Part shown: positions 26,232 to 34,105 of the stretch, one piece after another | Numbering within the stretch: the stretch's first letter is position 1 | Layout: every line of letters begins with the position of its first letter | Source of the DNA: Saccharopolyspora spinosa NRRL 18395 | GTDB lineage: Bacteria; Actinomycetota; Actinomycetes; Mycobacteriales; Pseudonocardiaceae | Direction: 5' to 3' | Length of the DNA: 64,000 nucleotides | Assembly (NCBI RefSeq): GCF_000194155.1 | Contig: NZ_GL877882.1 | Coordinates: 258,233-322,232 of the forward strand | Position numbers and translations under genes: made by a program | The notes under the pieces: generated by a model | The model's database searches: none | What the model was told of the DNA's origin: nothing | The model's input: the letters and a program-made list of their open reading frames with translations, nothing else

Positions 26232-27068
26232 TCATTTCAGCAGGGCGCCGGCGTCGACGGGAAGCGCGGCGCCGGTGATGAACCGGGCGTCGTCGGACAC
26301 CAGGAACAGCAGGGCGTTGGCGATGTCCTCGGGCTCGACCCACGGGGTCGGGAGCACCTGCAGGGTGCGGGCGGCCTCGAGGAAGTCCTCGCGCGTGGGG
26401 GCCTCCAGGTCCGGCCGGAACATCCGCCAGGTCGCCTCGTTGTCCGCCATCGGTGTGGCCACCTGCGTGGGGTGGATGCTGTTGACGCGGATACCCTCCG
26501 GGCCCAGCTCGAGCGCGAGGGACTTGGTCAGGCCGACGACACCGTGTTTGGACGTCACGTAGTGCGGGATGTTGGCGAACGGGTGCAGCCCCGCGACCGA
26601 GCTGGTGATGACGATCGCGCCGCCGCGGCCGCCCGCCTGGATGTGCGGGATCGCGGCCCGGCAGGTGTGGTAGGCGCCGTTGAGGTTGATGTCGATCATG
26701 TCTTGCCACACGGAGTAGTCCATCCCGGACGCCGTGGTGGGTGCCGCCGCGATCCCCGCGTTGGCGGCGACGATGTCGAGCCTGCCGAATTCCGCCACAC
26801 CCTGGTCGACTACTGCCGTCAGCGTCGGCAGGTCACGCACGTCCGCGACGGCCGTGATGACGCGCTTGCCCAGTGCTTCGACGGCGTTCGCGGTGTCGGC
26901 CAGTTCCTCGCGGGTGCCGCCGGGGTAGGGGACGCCGGGGATGTCCTCGCAGATGTCGACCGCGATGATGTCCGAGCCCTCCCGCGCGAGCGTGATCGCG
27001 TGCGCGCGGCCCTGGCCGCGGGCCGCCCCGGTGATGAATGCGACTTTGCCCTCGACGCGTCCGGTCAT
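26232..27068 (-). CDS. Mycofactocin-type SDR family oxidoreductase
   Basis: The 278-residue protein starts with GKVAFITGAARGQGRAHAITLAREG and has the active-site YVTSKHG with serines in ITSSVAG. After DIC it carries the insertion (about residues 38-58, IPGVPYPGGTREELADTANA) that marks SDRs thought to keep NAD bound and pass electrons to mycofactocin. It would oxidise a hydroxyl group of an intermediate. The ribosome site lies inside the end of ribBA, 3 bp upstream, so the two are co-translated. A close relative is at 38570-39400. Confidence 0.87.
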   Translation of the reverse strand: MTGRVEGKVAFITGAARGQGRAHAITLAREGSDIIAVDICEDIPGVPYPGGTREELADTANAVEALGKRVITAVADVRDLPTLTAVVDQGVAEFGRLDIVAANAGIAAAPTTASGMDYSVWQDMIDINLNGAYHTCRAAIPHIQAGGRGGAIVITSSVAGLHPFANIPHYVTSKHGVVGLTKSLALELGPEGIRVNSIHPTQVATPMADNEATWRMFRPDLEAPTREDFLEAARTLQVLPTPWVEPEDIANALLFLVSDDARFITGAALPVDAGALLK

Positions 27069-27071
27069 GGT

Positions 27072-28328
27072 TCAGGAGCTCCTTTGCTGGTCGGCGGACG
27101 AACGGTTCGGGCTGGGCAGCAGATGTCCCAGCCGGTCCCGTTTGGTGCGCAGGTAACGGACGTTGTGCGGGTTGTGGCTGACCGGGAGCGTGATCCGGTC
27201 GGCGATCTCCAGGCCGTAGCCCTCCAGCCCGCCGTACTTGGCCGGATTGTTGGTGATGAGCCTGAGTCTGCGGACGCCGAGGTGGCCGAGGATCTGCGCG
27301 CCTACGCCGTAGCTGCGCGAGTCGACGGGCAGCCCTTGGGCGAGGTTGGCGTCGACCGTGTCCATGCCCTGCTCCTGCAGCGCATAGGCGCGGATCTTGT
27401 GCCCGAGCCCGATTCCCCGGCCTTCGTGGCCGCGCAGGTAGACGACGGCGCCGCAGCCTTCCTCCGCGATCGTCTCCAGCGCTTGTTCGAGCTGGGTGCC
27501 GCAGTCGCAGCGCAGCGATCCAATGATGTCGCCGGTGAGGCATTCGCTGTGGACGCGCACCAGTGCGCCGCGTTCGGTGTGGCCTTCGGTGGCGAGGTCA
27601 CCGAGGACGAGGGCCAGGTGCTCGGTGCCGTCGAGCCTGGACCGGTAGGACACAGCACGGAAGTCACCGAACACGGTCGGCATCGCGGACTCGCCCACCG
27701 GCTCGACGAGCTCCTCGGTCGCCCTGCGGTAGCGGACCAGGTCGGCGATCGCGAGCAGCAGGAGGTCGTTCTCCTTGGCGAAGGCGGTAAGTGCCGCACC
27801 GCGGAGCATTTCACCGTCGGCGGCGACCAGTTCGCTGATCACGCCGACCGTGCCGCGTCCGGCCAGCCGCAGCAGGTCCACGGCCGCCTCGGTGTGCCCG
27901 GCCCGGACCAGCACGCCGCCTTCCCTAGCCCGCAACGGGAACAGGTGCCCCGGCCGGCGCAGCTGTTCCGGCCGGGTGGCGGGATCGGCCAGGGCGCGGC
28001 AGGTGAGCGCGCGGGCCGTCGCCGAAACCCCGGTGCCGGCGTCGAGGTGGTCGACGGACACGGTGAACGCGGTGCCGTGGGCGTCGGTGTTGTCCTCGAC
28101 CATCAGCGGCAGGCCGAGCGCGTCGGCGCGGTCACCGGCCATCGGGGTGCACACGATGCCGGTCGTGTGCCGCACCAGGAATGTCATCTGCTCGGGAGTC
28201 ACGCTGTCCGCGGCGAGAACGAGATCGCCCTCGTTCTCCCGGTCGTGGTCGTCGACCACGATGATCATCCGTCCTTCGGCGAGCGCAGTGACGGCCTGCC
28301 GGACCGATTCGGCTGGTGTCGTGGGCAT
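27072..28328 (-). CDS. ribBA: RibBA: DHBP synthase / GTP cyclohydrolase II
   Basis: The 418-residue bifunctional protein has the 3,4-dihydroxy-2-butanone-4-phosphate synthase half (DDHDRENEGD, RAGHTEAAVDLLRLAG) and the GTP cyclohydrolase II half (zinc cysteines in HSECLTGDIIGSLRCDCGTQL, GHEGRGIGLGHKI). These are the two entry steps of riboflavin synthesis. It is placed inside a catabolic operon with a flavin reductase, not with other rib genes, so it is probably an extra copy that supplies flavin on induction. No FMN riboswitch was recognised upstream. Confidence 0.93.
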   Translation of the reverse strand: MPTTPAESVRQAVTALAEGRMIIVVDDHDRENEGDLVLAADSVTPEQMTFLVRHTTGIVCTPMAGDRADALGLPLMVEDNTDAHGTAFTVSVDHLDAGTGVSATARALTCRALADPATRPEQLRRPGHLFPLRAREGGVLVRAGHTEAAVDLLRLAGRGTVGVISELVAADGEMLRGAALTAFAKENDLLLLAIADLVRYRRATEELVEPVGESAMPTVFGDFRAVSYRSRLDGTEHLALVLGDLATEGHTERGALVRVHSECLTGDIIGSLRCDCGTQLEQALETIAEEGCGAVVYLRGHEGRGIGLGHKIRAYALQEQGMDTVDANLAQGLPVDSRSYGVGAQILGHLGVRRLRLITNNPAKYGGLEGYGLEIADRITLPVSHNPHNVRYLRTKRDRLGHLLPSPNRSSADQQRSS

Positions 28329-28359
28329 CGGGAACCTCCTTGTTCCGCCAGCGGGCTCG

Positions 28360-29196
28360 TCAGCCGCGGAAGCGTGCGATGGCCTGCTTGAGGCCGATCT
28401 CCTTGACCAGTTCCTGCAATTCGGCCACGTCCTGCGTGGTGTGGATCAGCGCGTCGGTGTCGGCACCCAGGCCCGCCACGGTGAGGAACCCCTGCATCTC
28501 CTGCACCCGGTTCACGGCGAGCTTCTTCATCCGCAGGATCGACGCCGGTGTCTTCGCGATGGACAACGCCAGCTCGCGCACGTACTTCTCCAGCTCGCCA
28601 GGCGGGACCGCGGTGTTGCCGAATCCCCACTCCACGGCCGTGCGCCCGTCGATGCGGCGACCGGGCACGAAGGACATCTCCTTCGCGCGCTGCGGGCCGA
28701 TCTGGAACGACCACAGGGGTGAGATGAACCCGCCGCCCAGCGGGATCGCGGGTGAGGCGGCGAGCTGCGTGTCCTCGGCGACGACGGTGATGTCGCAGAA
28801 CAACGCGAGCTGGGTGGCTCCGGCCATGCAGTACCCGTGCACCGCGGCGATCACGGGCTGCGGATGCCGCCAGATCCGCGTGAAGCGGTCGATGTATGCC
28901 GCCTGCCGGTCGCGGTCGGCCACCGAGCTGCGGGTGTGCGCGTCGCCGATCTCTTCGGATTCGCCGGACACGTCGTAGCCGGCAGAGAAGGCGCGGCCCG
29001 CGCCGCGCAGGATGACCACTCGCGTATCGGAGCTCTCCAGTACGGACAGGTGCTCGGCGAGCTCGTCGAGCATGCGCATGGACAGCGCGTTGAGCCGCTC
29101 CGGCCGGTCGAGGGTCAGCCACGCGATCGGTCCCTCGCGCTCGAGGCGCACCTCGGCAGGCGTGTCGTTCGCCGGTGTCTCGTTCCGCCTGGGCAC
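28360..29196 (-). CDS. Enoyl-CoA hydratase/isomerase family protein
   Basis: The 278-residue crotonase-fold protein begins with a GTG preceded by AGGAGG. GRAFSAGYDVSG and HGYCMAGATQLALFCDITVVAED form the oxyanion hole, and SPAIPLGGG replaces the usual catalytic glutamate region, as in the 21826-22659 paralogue. It is the first gene of the leftward operon ending at 25273 and is divergent from the acyl-CoA dehydrogenase pair at 29379. Confidence 0.9.
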   Translation of the reverse strand: MPRRNETPANDTPAEVRLEREGPIAWLTLDRPERLNALSMRMLDELAEHLSVLESSDTRVVILRGAGRAFSAGYDVSGESEEIGDAHTRSSVADRDRQAAYIDRFTRIWRHPQPVIAAVHGYCMAGATQLALFCDITVVAEDTQLAASPAIPLGGGFISPLWSFQIGPQRAKEMSFVPGRRIDGRTAVEWGFGNTAVPPGELEKYVRELALSIAKTPASILRMKKLAVNRVQEMQGFLTVAGLGADTDALIHTTQDVAELQELVKEIGLKQAIARFRG

Positions 29197-29238
29197 CTTG
29201 TCCTCCTCGTTGTCACGCTGTCGCGCTGTGACACTGGC

Positions 29239-29360
29239 AACCTAACGGTTGGTTGAGTACCTTTTCAAGACTTGTCTGGCACCTTAATTGCTGGTGTCCG
29301 CCTAGGTGATTGACGAGACGATTGGTAGGTTCGTAGCCTGTCTAATAGTCGGTTGGTAAG
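29239..29360. promoter_or_regulatory. Divergent promoter region with three AACCWACC-type sites
   Basis: Three related motifs lie between the divergent genes at 29196 and 29379: AACCTAACGGTTGGTT (29239-29254, nearly palindromic), the minus-strand copy AACCTACCAATCGT (29318-29331, identical to 16259-16272) and minus-strand CTTACCAACCGACT (29347-29360). They are placed to control both transcription units and are assigned by inference to the TetR protein of 33254-33880. Confidence 0.5.
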
Positions 29361-29378
29361 TTGGAAGTTGAGGTGGCG

Positions 29379-30503
29379 ATGACGCTGTCCGAGCGACTAA
29401 ACCTGTCGGCGTTCCGCGACGACGCCGAGCAGTGGCTCCGCGACGCCGTGCCCGAGCGCTGGCGAATGCGGCGGAGCTCGCTGTCGCCCGAGGAGATCAC
29501 CGCAGTGCGCCGAGAATGGGACAAACAACTGCACCGGGGCGGATACGCAGGGCTTTCGCTGCCGCGGGAGTACGGCGGGCAGGGGCTGGGGCTGGCCGAG
29601 GAGGTCGTCTTCCACGAGCTCGCGGCCCGCGCGCACGCGCCGGAGGGCTTCGGTCGGATCGGCAAGATCCTCACAGCGCCGACACTGATCGTCCACGGCA
29701 CCCCGGAACAGCAGGCGCGTTTCCTACCCGGGATCCTGTCCGGAGAGCAGGTCTGGTGCCAGGGTTTCTCCGAGCCGGATGCGGGATCAGACCTGGCCAG
29801 CGTCGCCACGACCGCGCGGCGCGACGGCGACGGCTACCGCGTCACCGGGCAGAAGATCTGGACCAGCTTCGCCGACGTCGCCGACCGCAGCCTGTTCCTC
29901 GCCAAGACGAATCCCGACGCCCCGCGCTACCGCAACCTGTCGATGCTCCTGCTGGACATGAAGCAGCCCGGCGTGACCGTGCGCCCGATCAAGCAGATCT
30001 CCGGCACGTCCCATTTCGCGGAGGTCTTCTTCGAGGACGTGTGGGTCGCCGACGCCGACCGCCTCGGCGGTGAGGGCGAGGGCTGGAAGGTCGCGATGAC
30101 CGTGCTGCAGAACGAACGTGGGGCGATCGAAGGGATTACCCGCTACGTCGAGATGCGCTGGGATCTGGACCTGCTGTTGCGGTGCTGCGCCGCCCGGATC
30201 GGCCGCACACTCGACGCGGAGGACTTCGACGTTCGCCTGGAGCTCGTCCGATGGCAGGTGAGCAAGGCCGTCGAACTGGTCGACGACCCGGTCGCGTTCG
30301 CCCGCGCCTCCTCGGTCCTGAAGGTGACCTGGAGCGAGCTCTGGCAGGAGATGACCCAGCTCGCGATCGCCGCGTCCTGTCCGGAACACCGCGCCCACTG
30401 GCGGCACCAGTACCTGGAGACCCGGGCGTCCTCGATCTACTCCGGCTCGTCGGAGATCCAGCGCAACATCATGGCCGAGCGCGTGCTCGGCCTGCCGAAG
30501 TGA
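29379..30503 (+). CDS. Acyl-CoA dehydrogenase, large subunit of the second pair
   Basis: The 374-residue protein is very similar to the 22656-23792 product: WCQGFSEPDAGSDLASVATTA, GQKIWTSFADVAD and YSGSSEIQRNIMAERVLGLPK. The ATG at 29379 is chosen because GAGGTGG precedes it; a TTG at 29361 is the alternative. It is followed 6 bp later by its small partner. This second pair suggests two successive or parallel desaturations on related acyl-CoAs. Confidence 0.9.
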   Translation: MTLSERLNLSAFRDDAEQWLRDAVPERWRMRRSSLSPEEITAVRREWDKQLHRGGYAGLSLPREYGGQGLGLAEEVVFHELAARAHAPEGFGRIGKILTAPTLIVHGTPEQQARFLPGILSGEQVWCQGFSEPDAGSDLASVATTARRDGDGYRVTGQKIWTSFADVADRSLFLAKTNPDAPRYRNLSMLLLDMKQPGVTVRPIKQISGTSHFAEVFFEDVWVADADRLGGEGEGWKVAMTVLQNERGAIEGITRYVEMRWDLDLLLRCCAARIGRTLDAEDFDVRLELVRWQVSKAVELVDDPVAFARASSVLKVTWSELWQEMTQLAIAASCPEHRAHWRHQYLETRASSIYSGSSEIQRNIMAERVLGLPK

Positions 30504-30509
30504 GGGGCC

Positions 30510-31397
30510 ATGACACAGTTGATTGCAGGCAAGATCGGAAACTTGGCCGCCGAGGGCATCTGGGACCTGCTGGCGCGCTCGCTCGGCGGTGAGCCGATCG
30601 CCCGCTACACCGAGGAAGGCCTGCTGCACTGGGAGACGCTGCGGGACGGTGGCTGGGACGAGATCGGCGTTCCCGAGGAGGCCGGCGGGGCGGGCGCGTC
30701 ACTGCGCGACCTCGTCGAGGTTGCGATGACGTGGGGCGAGTTCTGCGTCCCGCTCCCGCTCGTGGTCACGCTAGCCGCGAAACGCTGGTCCGCTGCGGCT
30801 CGGGAGCATCCGGGGCCGGTCACGGTCTCGGTGTCCTCGGCATGCGCCGGCCCGCTGGTTCCGTTCGGGAACGAGCCCGGCATCCGCGTACTGGCCGGGC
30901 CCGACGGCTTCCTGGCGGTCGCGGGGGGTGCCACGGACGAGTTCTCCCTGACGCTGCGCCCAATGGCGGCGGACGAGGCGACCGCTTTCGATGCCGTGGC
31001 TGCTCGTGAACTCGCGGTGCTGTGGGCCGCCGAGGGCGTGGGCGCGGCGAAACGGTGCTTGCGCGACGCCGTGGCGTATGCTAAGGGGCGCAAGCAGTTC
31101 GGCGTTCCCATCGGCGGATTCCAGGCGATCAAGCACCGCGCCGCGCACATGCTCGAACTCACTGAGCGCGCCGAGACTGCGGTGCTGTGGGCCGCAGCCG
31201 ACGACTTCCGGGAGGGCGCCGAGCCGGTCAGTACCCGGCGCCTGACCCTGCACGCGCTGGCCACCGCGCGCGAGGTTGTCGAGAGCGCGATTCAGGTCCA
31301 CGGCGGCATGGGGTTTACCTGGGAGATGGGCGTGCACGTGTACTTGCGGCACGTGATCGCGCTGCGGGAGCTCGTGCAGGGACTGCTCCCGGAGTAG
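30510..31397 (+). CDS. Acyl-CoA dehydrogenase, small subunit of the second pair
   Basis: The 295-residue protein matches the small subunit at 23789-24676 in length and blocks (RKQFGVPIGGFQAIKHRAAHML, IQVHGGMGFTWEMGVHVYLRHVI). It presumably forms a heteromer with the product of 29379-30503. The ATG follows GAGGGGCC. A strong stem-loop ends the unit at 31418-31461. Confidence 0.88.
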   Translation: MTQLIAGKIGNLAAEGIWDLLARSLGGEPIARYTEEGLLHWETLRDGGWDEIGVPEEAGGAGASLRDLVEVAMTWGEFCVPLPLVVTLAAKRWSAAAREHPGPVTVSVSSACAGPLVPFGNEPGIRVLAGPDGFLAVAGGATDEFSLTLRPMAADEATAFDAVAARELAVLWAAEGVGAAKRCLRDAVAYAKGRKQFGVPIGGFQAIKHRAAHMLELTERAETAVLWAAADDFREGAEPVSTRRLTLHALATAREVVESAIQVHGGMGFTWEMGVHVYLRHVIALRELVQGLLPE

Positions 31398-31417
31398 CGA
31401 CCGCGACCCGGGAAACG

Positions 31418-31461
31418 ACTTGTGGCGTGCCTCCACTGGCCGGTGGAGGCACGCCCCAAGT
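31418..31461. terminator. Bidirectional stem-loop terminator
   Basis: GGCGTGCCTCCAC at 31424-31436 pairs with 31443-31455 (13 bp), and outer ACTTG/CAAGT arms at 31418-31422 and 31457-31461 extend it. It separates the convergent acyl-CoA dehydrogenase gene (+) and the SnoaL-like gene (-). Confidence 0.75.
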
Positions 31462-31477
31462 CCCGTGCGGCGGGGGA

Positions 31478-31864
31478 TCAGCCGTAGTCGTTGTACTCCA
31501 CGAGCAGCCCGTCGCGCACGGTCATGAAGGTGCCCAGGTCGAGGCTCACGGTCTCACCCGCGGCGGCCCAGCCCGGCACGTCGGCCGCGGCCTTCCCGCC
31601 CCACGTGTGCTCGACGAAGACCCTGTTGCCGACGGCCGCGATGCTGCGCCGGTTGCTGAAGGCCTTGTCGGGGAAGAGCTGTCCGTAGGTCTCGAACAGC
31701 TGCCGGGCCGCCTCTTTGCCCTGCACGTCGACGCCGCGGTTGTGGTGGACGAGGCGGACGTCCTCGGCCAGGAAGGCGGCGATCCGGTCGAGGTCGCCGC
31801 TGTTGTAGGCGTCGATGTAGTTCTCGGCGAACTCGACCAGATCGACCTTGTCCGAAGTGGTCAC
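31478..31864 (-). CDS. SnoaL/NTF2-like (ketosteroid isomerase-like) protein
   Basis: The 128-residue protein has FAENYIDAYNSGDLDRIAAFLAEDVRLVHHNRGVDVQGKEA and later FSNRRSIAAVGNRVFVEHTWGG, the layout of SnoaL/polyketide-cyclase-like NTF2 proteins. It starts with an ATG at 31864 and is divergent from the luciferase-like monooxygenase gene. It could be an isomerase, hydratase or small binding protein. It is not closely similar to the other SnoaL-like product at 25802-26221. Confidence 0.8.
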   Translation of the reverse strand: MTTSDKVDLVEFAENYIDAYNSGDLDRIAAFLAEDVRLVHHNRGVDVQGKEAARQLFETYGQLFPDKAFSNRRSIAAVGNRVFVEHTWGGKAAADVPGWAAAGETVSLDLGTFMTVRDGLLVEYNDYG

Positions 31865-31929
31865 TAGTGCTCCTCGGAGTCAACGGATAACCCGCGCGTG
31901 CGGCGGGACTGCGGCAACGTAACAAACAT

Positions 31930-32031
31930 CCGGTAGGTTGACAACCATATTGACCTTCGATCAACCTTGAATTCCCTGGTTGACGCGGTCATTGGCAGTC
32001 GATACCCTCAATAAAACGGTCGGTTGGTTGG
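31930..32031. promoter_or_regulatory. Divergent promoter region with AACCWACC-type sites
   Basis: GGTTGACAACC at 31936-31946 is a palindrome overlapping CCGGTAGGTTG, and 32013-32031 reads on the minus strand CCAACCAACCGACCGTTTT, close to the sites at 29347 and 34044. They lie between the SnoaL-like gene (-) and the monooxygenase gene (+) and fit the same proposed TetR regulon. Confidence 0.45.
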
Positions 32032-32115
32032 CAGTTGTCCCGCCGGCCCCGCGCGGTCATCCCGGCTTCCCTCCGCCGGCGGGAACCACGTACACAATCG
32101 GCAAAGGAGCTACCC

Positions 32116-33195
32116 GTGCACGCTGCTGTGTTCCAGACCCCGTTCGTGCCACCGACGCGCTCGGCGCGCGAGGTGTTCAAGTGGGCGGTCGACCGCGCGA
32201 CGGTCGCCGACCAGGTCGGGTGCACCGAGTACTGGGTCGGCGAGCACGCGACCCAGTCCTGGGAATGCATCCCGAACCCGGAGATGGTGCTCTCGGCCTG
32301 TGCGCTGAACACCGAGAACATCATCCTGGCCCCCGGTGCGCACCTGCTGCCCTATCACAACCCCGCGTCGCTGGCGATCCAGATCGCCTGGCTGACGCAG
32401 ATCCTGGAGGGCCGCTACATCCTCGGGGTAGGCGCCGGCGCCTACCCGGCGGACGGGGCGCTGCGCGGGTTCAACGACCTGTCGAAGAACCACAAGATGC
32501 TCTCCGAGGCGATCGAGATCATGGAGCGTCTCTGGAAGGGCGAGCCCTTCCGCCACGAGGGTGAGTTCTTCAAGGCCGGTTTCCCGGAGGAGGACCCGAG
32601 CCACCCGTTCCGCAACATGCTGCCGCACGGCGGCAAGGTGCGGATGGGTGTCACCGGCCTGAGTGCCAACTCGCCGTCGATCCGTTTCGCGGGCGCGAAC
32701 GGCTACCTGCCGCTGTCGGTCTACTCGGGCATCTCCTTCCTCAAGAATCACTGGAAGGTCTACTCCGAAGCCGCCGCCGTGGCCGGGCGTCCGGCTGAGC
32801 GCGAGGACCACCACGTGGTGCGCGACGTGTTCGTCGCCGAGACCGACGCCGAGGCCAAGCGCCTGGCCAAGGAAGGCGGTATGGGCAAGGCCTGGACCGA
32901 ATACCTGCTGCCGGTCTACAAGCAGTTCGGGATCATCGACGGCCTGGCCGAGGGGACCGGTGTGAACTCGGCCGACATCGATCTCGACTTCCTCGCCGAG
33001 CACGTGTGGATCTGCGGCAGTCCGGACACTGTCGCGGCGAAGTTCGAGGAGTTCCAGGAGGGTGTCGGTGGTTTCGGCACCGTCATGATCTACGACTACG
33101 ACTACATGGACGACCCGTCGCCGTGGAACGAGTCGCTGCGTCTGCTGGCGCAGGAGGTCGCTCCCCGCGTGAAGCTACCGAGCGCGGCGCGGTGA
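32116..33195 (+). CDS. Luciferase-like (LLM) flavin-dependent monooxygenase
   Basis: The GTG at 32116 is chosen because AAAGGAG lies 8 bases upstream; it gives 359 residues. VADQVGCTEYWVGEHATQSW, HLLPYHNPASLAIQIAWLTQILEGRYILGVGAGAYPAD and LWICGSPDTVAAKFEEFQ-type blocks are those of bacterial luciferase-fold oxidoreductases, which use reduced FMN or F420. A flavin reductase and RibBA in the same regulon argue for FMNH2. It may carry out an oxygenation or desulfonation-like step. The substrate is unknown. Confidence 0.88.
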   Translation: MHAAVFQTPFVPPTRSAREVFKWAVDRATVADQVGCTEYWVGEHATQSWECIPNPEMVLSACALNTENIILAPGAHLLPYHNPASLAIQIAWLTQILEGRYILGVGAGAYPADGALRGFNDLSKNHKMLSEAIEIMERLWKGEPFRHEGEFFKAGFPEEDPSHPFRNMLPHGGKVRMGVTGLSANSPSIRFAGANGYLPLSVYSGISFLKNHWKVYSEAAAVAGRPAEREDHHVVRDVFVAETDAEAKRLAKEGGMGKAWTEYLLPVYKQFGIIDGLAEGTGVNSADIDLDFLAEHVWICGSPDTVAAKFEEFQEGVGGFGTVMIYDYDYMDDPSPWNESLRLLAQEVAPRVKLPSAAR

Positions 33196-33209
33196 GCTGA
33201 GAATGCCCG

Positions 33210-33252
33210 AGTGGCAGGGGTGTTTGCGAACGCCGCGAGCACCCCTGCCACT
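33210..33252. terminator. Bidirectional stem-loop terminator
   Basis: AGTGGCAGGGGTG at 33210-33222 pairs perfectly with 33240-33252 across a 17-base loop. It separates the convergent monooxygenase and TetR genes and touches the TetR stop codon region. Confidence 0.75.
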
Positions 33253-33253
33253 G

Positions 33254-33880
33254 TCAGTCCGTCTTCGCCGGAGGGGCGGGGTTGCACAGGGACGCAAGCG
33301 TCATGTCCGTGTAGATGCCCGCGACCTCCTCGGGCGGGTACAGGCCGTCCGGCCGGTACCACGTGGGGATACTGTTCAGTGCGCCGATGATCAGCTGCGC
33401 GGCGACACGGGGGTCCACCTCGGCGCGGACCTGCTCCTCGGTGCGCGCCTTGTCGATCAGTGACCGGATGAACGCGTGGAACTCCCGGCCCTGGGCACGG
33501 ACCCTGTCGATGTTGTCGCCGGTGAGCCACTTGCCTTCGTTGAAGTAGATGCTGACCCGCTCGATGTTGGTCAGGTACCACACCGCGGTCGCGTGCAGGA
33601 ACGCGCGCAGCTGGTCCAGTGGGTTGCTCGCAGCGTCCAAGGACTCCTGCATGATCACCGAGGACTGCTTGTGCGACTCCACGCAGATCCGCGCGAGCAG
33701 CTCCTCTTTGGAGGAGATGTAGTGGTACAGGCTGCCTTTCAGGACGCCGACGATGTCGGCGACGTCCTGCAGCGACGCCGCGGCGTAGCCCTTCCGGTGA
33801 AAGACCTCGATCGCCGCGGCGAGGATTTCCGGTTCCCGGTTGCGCCGGTCGGTTGTCCTGCCCTTGGATTTCGTCGCCAT
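33254..33880 (-). CDS. TetR-family transcriptional regulator
   Basis: The 208-residue protein has an N-terminal TetR helix-turn-helix (EILAAAIEVFHRKGYAAASLQDVADIVGVLKGSLYHYISSKEELLARI) and a helical ligand domain that ends with QLIIGALNSIPTWYRPDG, as in acyl-CoA-responsive TetR proteins of the FadR/KstR2 kind. It is divergent from the second carboxyltransferase gene. The recurrent AACCWACC motif before it and before four other units makes it the likely local repressor of the 16-36 kb island. Confidence 0.9.
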   Translation of the reverse strand: MATKSKGRTTDRRNREPEILAAAIEVFHRKGYAAASLQDVADIVGVLKGSLYHYISSKEELLARICVESHKQSSVIMQESLDAASNPLDQLRAFLHATAVWYLTNIERVSIYFNEGKWLTGDNIDRVRAQGREFHAFIRSLIDKARTEEQVRAEVDPRVAAQLIIGALNSIPTWYRPDGLYPPEEVAGIYTDMTLASLCNPAPPAKTD

Positions 33881-33948
33881 CCTCGTCCCTCGTGTCGGCT
33901 CCGTGGCGAAGTCTCCCAGGTCACTTCGCGCCTACTGTCGACCATACA

Positions 33949-34064
33949 ACACAACCAACCAGATCCGTTGAGCAAACAGGTGTAATACGCGAGCAACCCG
34001 GCGTTATGTGCGTATAACCAGTCTATCCGTGGCGGATGTTGTTAACCAACCATCTGTTTGGTAG
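33949..34064. promoter_or_regulatory. Divergent promoter region with AACCWACC-type site
   Basis: AACCAACCATCTGTTTGGTAG at 34044-34064 (longest arms ACCAA/TTGGT) matches the 16259-16277 site at about three quarters of positions, and ACAACCAACC lies at 33951-33960. The position between the TetR gene (-) and the carboxyltransferase gene (+) fits autoregulation and control of the second unit. Confidence 0.5.
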
Positions 34065-34105
34065 TTTTTTGTGGCGCATCCTTCGCGGTCAAAGGAGACA
34101 CGCTC

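Noticed and set aside
28329..28359. FMN riboswitch before ribBA
   Set aside because: Only about 30 bp separate ribBA from the preceding gene, too little for the RFN element, and no such fold is visible.
26472..28391. Plus-strand frame of 639 residues opposite the SDR and ribBA genes
   Set aside because: Antisense shadow; both minus-strand proteins are textbook family members.
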